A program made the position numbers and the translations under genes. A stretch of 12,033 nt of DNA from an uncultured Collinsella sp. GTDB taxonomy: Bacteria > Actinomycetota > Coriobacteriia > Coriobacteriales > Coriobacteriaceae. The stretch lies in assembly GCA_900757465.1 (NCBI GenBank), contig CAAENY010000017.1:1-12033 (forward strand), in the 5' to 3' direction. Position 1 is the first letter of the stretch. Each line of letters begins with the position of its first letter. The notes beneath the pieces are model-generated. The model made no database searches and was not told the DNA's origin. It was given only the letters and a program-made list of their open reading frames with translations. This document shows positions 6,643 to 12,033 of this stretch, piece by piece.

Positions 6643-7668
6643 CTACTCGCAGAGCAGCTTGGCGATCTGGACGGCGTTGGTTGCCGCGCCCTTACGGATT
6701 TGGTCGCCGCAGCACCAGAAGGTGATGCCACGCGCAGCCTCGGGGTTCGAGATGTCGCGGCGCACGCGACCGACCCAGATCAGGTCCTGGTCGGACGTAT
6801 CCATCGGCATGGGGAAGCGATCGTGCGCATCCTCGGCAGCCATATCGTCAACCAGCTTGACGCCGGGAGCGGCAGCCAGCGCAGCACGGGCCTCCTCGAC
6901 CGTAATATCGCGCTCAAACTCGAGCGTAATGCTCTCGGAGTGCGAACGCAGCACGGGCACGCGCACGCAGGTGCAGTTCACGCGCAGCTCGGGCAGGTGC
7001 ATAATCTTGCGGCCCTCGTTCTGCAGCTTCATCTCCTCGGAGGTAAAGCCCTCCTCCTTGACACCGCCGATCTGCGGAATCAGGTTGCTCGCCAGCTGGG
7101 CGGCAAACGCGCGCGGCTCGGGAATCTCCTCACCACGGCCCAGGGCGGCAAGCTGAGCCTCGAGCTCGGCCATACCGGGAGCGCCAGCGCCCGAAGCCGC
7201 CTGATACGTCGAGACGATCATGCGCTTCACGCCAGCAAGCTGGTGCAGCGGCCACGTAGGAACCAGGCCGATGATGGTCGCGCAGTTGGGATTGGCGATA
7301 AGGCCATGATGCCACTTGATATCGTCGGCATTGATCTCGGGCACGACCAGCGGTACCTCGGGATCCATGCGGAAGGCATGGCTGTTGTCGACCACGACGG
7401 CGCCGCGCTTGACGGCCTCGGGTAGCAGCTCCTTCGCGATGTCGTCGCCGGCGGCGCCAAGCACAATATCGCAGCCCTCAAAGGCCTCGGGGCAAGCCTC
7501 TTCGATCACGATCTGCTCGCCGCGGAACTCAACGGTCTTGCCCGCAGAGCGCGCGCTCGCCAGCAGCTTGAGCTTACCGACCGGAAACTCCTGCTCGTTG
7601 AGGCACTCGAGCATCTGGGTGCCTACAGCTCCCGTCGCGCCCAAAATAGCAACCGTGTACTGTTTCAT
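6643..7668 (-). CDS. asd: Aspartate-semialdehyde dehydrogenase
   Basis: This 341-residue cytosolic enzyme reduces aspartyl phosphate to aspartate semialdehyde with NADPH, the branch point to lysine/diaminopimelate and to homoserine/threonine/methionine. The Rossmann motif is ILGATGAVG (residues 8-16). The catalytic cysteine is Cys129 in IANPNCATI, and the catalytic histidine is probably His243 in VPVLRSHSESI. The C-terminal half has the expected WVGRVRRD and NAVQIA segments. The length fits the bacterial family. The start at 7668 is preferred because the conserved KQYTVAILGATG begins there and AAAGGGGG lies four bases upstream. An in-frame extension to 7755 would add an unlikely N-terminus. 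It follows lysC on the same strand, but hairpins in the 172-bp gap suggest partly separate expression. Confidence 0.96.
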   Translation of the reverse strand: MKQYTVAILGATGAVGTQMLECLNEQEFPVGKLKLLASARSAGKTVEFRGEQIVIEEACPEAFEGCDIVLGAAGDDIAKELLPEAVKRGAVVVDNSHAFRMDPEVPLVVPEINADDIKWHHGLIANPNCATIIGLVPTWPLHQLAGVKRMIVSTYQAASGAGAPGMAELEAQLAALGRGEEIPEPRAFAAQLASNLIPQIGGVKEEGFTSEEMKLQNEGRKIMHLPELRVNCTCVRVPVLRSHSESITLEFERDITVEEARAALAAAPGVKLVDDMAAEDAHDRFPMPMDTSDQDLIWVGRVRRDISNPEAARGITFWCCGDQIRKGAATNAVQIAKLLCE

Positions 7669-7742
7669 GCTTCCCCCTTTAAAGGTTGTGGCTTTTGCCC
7701 GCACGCCGAGCAGGCCGATTATTGTTGCCAGTGTATACAAGA

Positions 7743-7769
7743 ACGGGGCAGGCACGAAACCCGCCCCGT
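7743..7769 (-). terminator. Possible terminator or attenuator between lysC and asd
   Basis: On the minus strand ACGGGGCGGG pairs with CCTGCCCCGT (10 bp including one G-T pair) around a 7-nt loop, followed by the short T-rich TCTTGT. It lies 71 bp beyond the lysC stop and 74 bp before the asd start. The T tract is short, so partial termination or RNA protection is also possible. Confidence 0.45.
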
Positions 7770-7799
7770 CGAAACGAAACCGAAACGAAACGCCCCGCC

Positions 7800-7830
7800 G
7801 TAGATTTTTGAGACATGACCAAAAATCTAC
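7800..7830. repeat. Perfect 11-bp inverted repeat after lysC
   Basis: GTAGATTTTTG (7800-7810) and CAAAAATCTAC (7820-7830) are exact reverse complements around the 9-nt loop AGACATGAC. It lies 10 bp beyond the lysC stop. Its AT-rich arms contrast with the GC-rich surroundings. Next to it, CGAAACGAAAC occurs twice in tandem (7770-7780 and 7781-7791). Confidence 0.75.
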
Positions 7831-7840
7831 CGAACAGTCG

Positions 7841-9229
7841 CTACTTTTTGAGCGCAGCCAGAGCGGGATCGACCGGCGCAGGAGCCTCCAGATCGGAGAC
7901 CTTCACAATGCCGTTTTCGTCGGAGAAGGCACGGTAAATGGTCCGAATCGCCAGGTCGAAGTCCTTCTCCTCGACACCGATGATGATGTTGATCTCGTCG
8001 CAGCTCTGCGAAATCATACGCACGCTCACGCCGGCCTGGCCGAGCATGCCAAACAGATGGCCCGAGATACCTGCACGGCCACGCAGGTTACGGCCGACGG
8101 TCGCGATGAGCGCCAGGCCCTCGACAACCTCGATCTCGAGCGGCTCGACCTCCTGCTGAATGTCGCCCACGAGCGAGTACAGCGAGTCGTGCACGTCCTG
8201 CTCCTGCACCACGGCGCCAAAGCGGTCGACACCGGTGGGCATATGCTCGACGGAGACGTCATAACGCTCGAACACCGAAAGCGCACGGCGCATAAAGCCA
8301 ACACGGGGCTTGGTGCGGTCGCGGGCGACGTTGATGGCGACAAAACCGCGCTTGCCGGTCACGCCGGTAATGATGGGCTCTGCCTCGCCCTCATCGGCCG
8401 TCTCGCTAATGATGGTGCCGGGGTCCTGCGGCGCATTGGTGTTCTTGATGACCAGCGGAATACCCGCCTCGCGCACGGGGAACACGGCCTCCTCGTGCAG
8501 GACGCTTGCACCCATGTACGAAAGTTCGCGCAGCTCCTCGTAGGTAACGCGCGCAATGGGCTGAGCCTCGGGCACGATGCGCGGATCGGCAGAGTAGAAA
8601 CCCGAGACGTCGGTCCAGTTCTCGTAAAGGTCGGCGCCCAGGCACTTGGCCAAGATCGAGCCCGAGATATCGCCACCGCCTCGATCGAGCAGCTTGATCT
8701 GGCCCTCGCGCGTCGCGCCGTAGAAGCCAGGCATAACGAAGCCGCCCTGCTGGCCATACTCCTGCACCAGCTCGGAGGTGCGATTCATGCTGAGCGTACC
8801 GTCGTGATGGAACGCCACAACCGTCGCGGCGTCCAGGAACGGTAAGCCCAGGTACTCGGCCATCAGGCGGGCGGTAAAATACTCGCCACGGCTCACAAGC
8901 TCCTCGGTGGAGTAGCCGCCCGAGCGGGCGCGCTCGGCAAAGGCCGCGAACTCCTCACGGATGGGATAGGTGAGCTCCAGCTCATCAGCGATATCAAAAT
9001 AGCGCTGGCCAATGTCCTCGAGCAGCTCCTCACACGACACGTGGTACTTGACGTGCGCATTGACCAGATAGAGCAGGTCGGTCACCTTGGTGTCGCCCTT
9101 AAAACGGCGACCGCAGGCGGAAACCACCACAAAACGGCGAGCCGGGTCGGCATCGACGATGGCCTTGATCTTCTTGAAGTGTTCGGCGTCGGCGACCGAC
9201 GAGCCGCCAAACTTGGCAATCTTAATCAT
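7841..9229 (-). CDS. lysC: Aspartate kinase with two ACT domains
   Basis: This 462-residue cytosolic enzyme phosphorylates aspartate with ATP, the first step to lysine, threonine and methionine. The kinase part begins with KFGGSSV (residues 6-12) and continues with LVSRGEYFTA (111-120), GFYGAT (168-173), DRGGGDISGS (182-191), TDVSGFYSADPRIV (206-219) and SYMGASVLHEEAVFPV (237-252). Two ACT-type regulatory domains follow: about 307-365 (GFMRRALSVFERYDVSVEHM) and about 370-440 (with ISQSCDEINIIIGVEE). Allosteric control by lysine and/or threonine is expected, but which cannot be read here. The second residue of the usual RGGSD motif's SD pair context is changed: Ser is replaced by Gly in RGGGD. 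The length and insertions resemble the long, monofunctional type rather than the alpha/beta internal-start type. It is divergent from thrC and upstream of asd. A weak AAAGG lies about 13 bases before the ATG. Confidence 0.96.
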   Translation of the reverse strand: MIKIAKFGGSSVADAEHFKKIKAIVDADPARRFVVVSACGRRFKGDTKVTDLLYLVNAHVKYHVSCEELLEDIGQRYFDIADELELTYPIREEFAAFAERARSGGYSTEELVSRGEYFTARLMAEYLGLPFLDAATVVAFHHDGTLSMNRTSELVQEYGQQGGFVMPGFYGATREGQIKLLDRGGGDISGSILAKCLGADLYENWTDVSGFYSADPRIVPEAQPIARVTYEELRELSYMGASVLHEEAVFPVREAGIPLVIKNTNAPQDPGTIISETADEGEAEPIITGVTGKRGFVAINVARDRTKPRVGFMRRALSVFERYDVSVEHMPTGVDRFGAVVQEQDVHDSLYSLVGDIQQEVEPLEIEVVEGLALIATVGRNLRGRAGISGHLFGMLGQAGVSVRMISQSCDEINIIIGVEEKDFDLAIRTIYRAFSDENGIVKVSDLEAPAPVDPALAALKK

Positions 9230-9333
9230 GGGCTGGAGGTTACCTTTCTAAAAAGCCTCTGCGAACCTATTTTGCACGCTCTGATACCATGGGTTCACCG
9301 ATTGGGACCAAGGCATCCGAGGAGCAGTGTTAT
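9230..9333. promoter_or_regulatory. Divergent lysC/thrC promoter region
   Basis: Only 104 bp separate the lysC and thrC starts, so both promoters must lie here or overlap the genes. A possible thrC -10 box is TACCAT (9284-9289) in the extended form TGATACCAT, without a clear -35. For lysC no convincing pair was found. There is no room for a large amino-acid riboswitch plus terminator for both genes. A shared repressor site is possible, but no clear operator palindrome was found. Confidence 0.45.
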
Positions 9334-10851
9334 ATGGGAACTTATCATAGTACACGAGGACGCACTTTATCGTGCTCAAGTAAGGTGGCAATCCGTACCG
9401 GCATCGCTCCCGACGGGGGTTTGTTTGTCTCGGACGAGCTCGGCACCCAGCAGGTCGATATCAGCTCGCTTGCAGATAAATCGTACTTTGAAATCGCTCA
9501 AGATGTGTTGGGAATGTTACTGAATGATTACACGGCCGAAGAAATTTCGGCGTGTGTCGACGAGGCATACCGCGGCACGTTCGCGAGTGAAGAGGTTACG
9601 CCGCTCGTCAAACTCGACGCAGCGCCGGGTGCTGACGCCCCTCAGACCTATGTGATGGAGCTCTTTGGCGGCCCCACAAGCGCCTTCAAGGACGTCGCCC
9701 TACAGATGCTCCCCCGCCTCATGGCCCGCACTTCCGCCAAGGACGGCGGCGCCGAGCGCATCATGATCGTCACCGCCACGTCGGGCGACACGGGCAAGGC
9801 CGCGCTCGCCGGTTTTGCCGACGCCCCGGGCACGGGCATCACCGTCTTTTATCCCGAGGGCAAGGTCAGCCGCGTGCAGAATCTGCAGATGTCCACGCAG
9901 GAGGGCGATAACGTCGCCGTCTGCGGCATCCGCGGCAACTTTGACGATGCCCAGAGTGCCGTCAAGCGCATCTTTGCCGATAAGGAGCTTGCCGAGCGTC
10001 TTGAGGCCGCCGGCACGGTGCTTTCGAGCGCCAACTCCATCAACGTCGGCCGTCTGGTGCCGCAGGTCGTCTACTACTTTGCCGCCTATGCGCAGCTGCT
10101 GCGCGCCGGCGCCATCAAGGCCGGCGACGCCGTGGAGTTCTGCGTACCGACCGGCAACTTTGGCGATATCTTGGCCGGCTACTACGCCAAGCGCATGGGT
10201 CTGCCCGTCGCCAAGCTCGTCGTGGCGAGCGACAAGAACAACGTGCTTGCCGACTTCCTGACCACCGGCGTTTACGACCGTAACCGCCCGTTCTTCACGA
10301 CCATCTCGCCGTCGATGGACATCCTTATTAGCTCCAACCTGGAGCGCATGCTGTACTTCCTGTCCGATGGCGACTGCGAGCTCGTTGCCGGCCTTATGGA
10401 GCAGCTGGCACAGACTGGTCGCTACGAGGTTCCCGCCGACCTGCTGGCAAAGATTCAGAGCGTCTTTGGCTGCGGTTGGGCCAGCGAAGACGAAGTCCGC
10501 GCTGTCATCAAGAGCTGCTGGGATGCGAACGGCTACGTAATCGACCCGCACACTGCTTGCGGCTATCACGTCTTTGAAAAGGTCGCTCCCGCCGAGGGCG
10601 CCAAGGCCCGTGTGCTGCTTTCGACCGCCAGCCCCTACAAGTTCCCGCGCGCCTGCTGCGACGCCTTGGGGCTCGACGTTCCCGAGAACGACTTTGAGGC
10701 CATGCACGTGCTCGAGCAGGCAACCAACACGGTCGCCCCGGCACAGCTCGCCGAACTCGAGTCCAAACCCGTCCGCTTCGAAGACGTCTGCGACGTCGAT
10801 GAGATGGCCAGCTACGTCGAGTCCGCTGCAAAACGAATGAGCACCAACTAG
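9334..10851 (+). CDS. thrC: Threonine synthase
   Basis: This 505-residue PLP enzyme converts O-phosphohomoserine to threonine, the last step of the pathway. The N-terminal YHSTRG motif is at residues 4-9. The PLP lysine is Lys119 in FGGPTSAFKDVALQ. TATSGDTGKAAL (147-158) and SANSINVGRLVPQVVYYF (232-249) match the family, and the phosphate-binding-type loop VPTGNFGDILAGYYAKRMG (282-300) is intact. The length fits the long class shared with E. coli and fungi rather than the shorter plant-like class. The start at 9334 is chosen because GAGGAG lies nine bases upstream and the conserved N-terminus begins there; an earlier ATG at 9289 would add 15 unlikely residues. A strong terminator follows the gene, separating it from thrB. 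Confidence 0.96.
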   Translation: MGTYHSTRGRTLSCSSKVAIRTGIAPDGGLFVSDELGTQQVDISSLADKSYFEIAQDVLGMLLNDYTAEEISACVDEAYRGTFASEEVTPLVKLDAAPGADAPQTYVMELFGGPTSAFKDVALQMLPRLMARTSAKDGGAERIMIVTATSGDTGKAALAGFADAPGTGITVFYPEGKVSRVQNLQMSTQEGDNVAVCGIRGNFDDAQSAVKRIFADKELAERLEAAGTVLSSANSINVGRLVPQVVYYFAAYAQLLRAGAIKAGDAVEFCVPTGNFGDILAGYYAKRMGLPVAKLVVASDKNNVLADFLTTGVYDRNRPFFTTISPSMDILISSNLERMLYFLSDGDCELVAGLMEQLAQTGRYEVPADLLAKIQSVFGCGWASEDEVRAVIKSCWDANGYVIDPHTACGYHVFEKVAPAEGAKARVLLSTASPYKFPRACCDALGLDVPENDFEAMHVLEQATNTVAPAQLAELESKPVRFEDVCDVDEMASYVESAAKRMSTN

Positions 10852-10863
10852 ATCCCTTATTAA

Positions 10864-10898
10864 GCGCCGGCGAAAGCCGGCGCACCTTCTTTTTATTT
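10864..10898 (+). terminator. Intrinsic terminator of thrC
   Basis: GCGCCGGC (10864-10871) pairs perfectly with GCCGGCGC (10876-10883) around a GAAA tetraloop, followed by the T-rich TTCTTTTTATTT (10887-10898). It lies 12 bp after the thrC stop and should end most transcripts before thrB. Confidence 0.9.
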
Positions 10899-10926
10899 AG
10901 CTTTCGGGATGATGACGAGCATGCGA

Positions 10927-11038
10927 GCGGGTCTGGCCGTTTAGTTCGTCGCGAGTTCCGCACGAGCCGGAAAGCACTTAATGTGCTTTCGGAGCGAGCC
11001 AGGACTGCCCGAGCAGCGAACTAAACGGCCAGACCCGC
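10927..11038. repeat. 112-nt long inverted repeat in the thrB leader
   Basis: The outer arms at 10927-10948 and 11017-11038 are perfect 22-bp reverse complements; the left arm contains GGCCGTTTAGTTCG. Inside, GAAAGCAC (10970-10977) pairs with GTGCTTTC (10983-10990) around TTAAT, extended by CC/GG with one bulged G. AGT-T-CC (10954-10959) can pair with GGACT (11002-11006). The right arm ends two bases before the thrB ribosome site. CGAGC occurs five times in and just before the element. Confidence 0.85.
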
Positions 11039-11040
11039 CC

Positions 11041-11046
11041 AGGAGG
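11041..11046 (+). promoter_or_regulatory. thrB: Ribosome binding site of thrB
   Basis: A consensus AGGAGG lies six bases before the ATG at 11053. It fixes this start over an upstream in-frame ATG at 10981 that lies inside the inverted repeat. Its position directly beside the long hairpin arm is unusual. Confidence 0.88.
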
Positions 11047-11052
11047 ACCCAC

Positions 11053-11934
11053 ATGATCAAAATCACCGTCCCAGCAACCAGCGCCAACCTAGGCATCGGC
11101 TACGACACCCTCGGCATGGCCGTCAGCCTCTACTCGCACTTTACCTTTGAGCGCGCCGACAAGCTCACCATCACGGGCTGCCCCGAAGAGTTCCAAAACG
11201 AGAACAACCTGGTTTACGTCAGCTTTGTCGATGCACTGGCCGCATGGGGCGAGCCGGCTTTCCCCGTTGCCATCGACATTCAGACTGACGTTCCCGTCGC
11301 CCGCGGCCTGGGTTCCAGCTCCACCTGCGTCGTCGCCGGCATTATGGCGGCCGCCGCGCTGACGGGCCATACCGTCGACCGCGCTGAGCTCGTCCGCATT
11401 GCCACCGAGGTCGAGGGCCATCCCGATAACGTCGCCCCTGCCATCCTGGGCGGTGCCGTTTGCTCCTTTACGCCGACTGATTCGCTCCCCCAGTGCCTGC
11501 GCTACGAGGTGAGTGATCGCCTGCGTTTTATTACCGTAATTCCGCCCTACGAGGTACATACGAGCGAGGCACGCAAGGTTGTGCCGCAGGAGATTCCACT
11601 CTCTACCGCCGTATGGCAAATGGGCCGCATCGCCGGCATGACGCGCGGCCTGGAGACCGGCGACCTTGACCTGATTGCCGCCGCCAATGACGACCGCATC
11701 CAGGAACCCTATCGTCGCCGTCTGATTCCCGACTACAACGCCGTGCGCGACACCTGCCTTAACGGCGGCGCCAAGACCATCTGGATCAGCGGTTCGGGCT
11801 CGACCCTTATGGCTGTGACCGACGATACCATCGTGGCAAAGTTCCTGCAGGTCAAGCTGCGTGAGCAGTTCCCCAAGTGTGACACGCATATTCTGACGTG
11901 CGACACGGAAGGCGCCCAGATCGAATACCTGTAG
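11053..11934 (+). CDS. thrB: Homoserine kinase
   Basis: This 293-residue GHMP-superfamily kinase phosphorylates homoserine with ATP to O-phosphohomoserine, the substrate of the ThrC enzyme encoded just upstream. The N-terminal substrate motif is VPATSANLGIGYDTLGMA (residues 6-23). The ATP-binding GHMP loop is PVARGLGSSST (81-91). EGHPDNVAPAILGG (121-134) contributes to substrate binding, and the C-terminal GHMP motif is ISGSGSTLMAV (245-255). The length is typical. The start is set by AGGAGG six bases upstream. Although thrC and thrB point the same way, a strong terminator and the 112-nt inverted repeat lie between them, so thrB probably has its own promoter or depends on read-through. No clear promoter was found in the short stretch after the terminator. 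Confidence 0.96.
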   Translation: MIKITVPATSANLGIGYDTLGMAVSLYSHFTFERADKLTITGCPEEFQNENNLVYVSFVDALAAWGEPAFPVAIDIQTDVPVARGLGSSSTCVVAGIMAAAALTGHTVDRAELVRIATEVEGHPDNVAPAILGGAVCSFTPTDSLPQCLRYEVSDRLRFITVIPPYEVHTSEARKVVPQEIPLSTAVWQMGRIAGMTRGLETGDLDLIAAANDDRIQEPYRRRLIPDYNAVRDTCLNGGAKTIWISGSGSTLMAVTDDTIVAKFLQVKLREQFPKCDTHILTCDTEGAQIEYL

Positions 11935-11965
11935 TCGCCGTCCCGTATACTCACCGGGGAGGCCA

Positions 11966-11980
11966 GGGGGCTTTGCCCCC
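11966..11980 (+). terminator. Hairpin after thrB, possible terminator
   Basis: GGGGGC (11966-11971) pairs perfectly with GCCCCC (11975-11980) around TTT, 31 bp after the thrB stop. The following AAATCG has no T tract on the plus strand, so termination efficiency is uncertain. Confidence 0.4.
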
Positions 11981-12004
11981 AAATCGTCCTCGGACATGGC
12001 AGGA

Positions 12005-12033
12005 CCCCCGCTGCGCACTTCGTGCGGCGGGGG
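12005..12033. repeat. Hairpin at window edge
   Basis: CCCCCGC (12005-12011) pairs with GCGGGGG (12027-12033), and CGCAC (12014-12018) pairs with GTGCG (12022-12026) around TTC, leaving two bulged bases (TG). The right arm runs to the last base of the window, so a longer inverted repeat may continue outside. Confidence 0.65.

Noticed and set aside
7669..7755. N-terminal extension of asd to an upstream start
   Set aside because: The conserved enzyme N-terminus and a good ribosome site both point to 7668; the extension crosses the spacer hairpin region.
7669..7840. Lysine riboswitch or T-box before asd
   Set aside because: The gap is too short and shows only simple hairpins; no lysine-aptamer or T-box (TGGNACC-type) conserved segment was recognised.
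9289..9333. Upstream ATG of thrC at 9289
   Set aside because: No ribosome site is seen, it overlaps the candidate -10 box, and the family N-terminus begins at 9334 behind GAGGAG.
10981..11052. Upstream ATG of thrB at 10981
   Set aside because: It lies in the loop of the long inverted repeat, has no ribosome site, and would precede the conserved N-terminus by 24 unrelated residues.

Overview
The window looks like chromosomal DNA from a high-GC Gram-positive of the Coriobacteriia, most like a gut Collinsella. This is inferred from GC-rich codon use, GTG starts, AGGAGG-type ribosome sites, and short intergenic spacers full of palindromes; no rRNA or marker gene confirms it. Seven complete genes are present. 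No tRNA, rRNA, CRISPR array, transposase or phage gene was seen.

Layout. Positions 1-378 are non-coding and rich in inverted repeats. A minus-strand pair follows: an ABC exporter ATPase (3150-3851) and its MacB/FtsX-type permease (379-3144, with an extracellular coiled coil). Divergently, after a 316-bp spacer, lies a CLC-family transporter (4168-5403). That spacer holds a near-consensus promoter, a fluoride-riboswitch-like aptamer starting at the predicted transcription start, and an intrinsic terminator whose 5' arm overlaps the aptamer. The transporter also has the sequence features of the fluoride-exporting CLC-F branch, so this is probably a complete fluoride-resistance unit. A 62-bp-period palindromic repeat separates it from a convergent ogt DNA-repair gene (5610-6188, minus).

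The right half is a lysine/threonine biosynthesis cluster of the aspartate family. It has asd (6643-7668, minus), lysC (7841-9229, minus), thrC (9334-10851, plus, divergent from lysC) and thrB (11053-11934, plus). LysC makes aspartyl phosphate, Asd makes aspartate semialdehyde, ThrB phosphorylates homoserine and ThrC makes threonine. Homoserine dehydrogenase (hom), which links Asd to ThrB, is not in the window.

No obviously new multi-gene system is visible. The most interesting signals are non-coding: the fluoride switch with an extra hairpin and reduced P3; two very long inverted repeats (131 nt after asd, 112 nt before thrB) that both carry TTAGTT in their outer arms; three tandem hairpins with a compensatory base-pair change upstream of ogt; and the 62-bp palindrome array.
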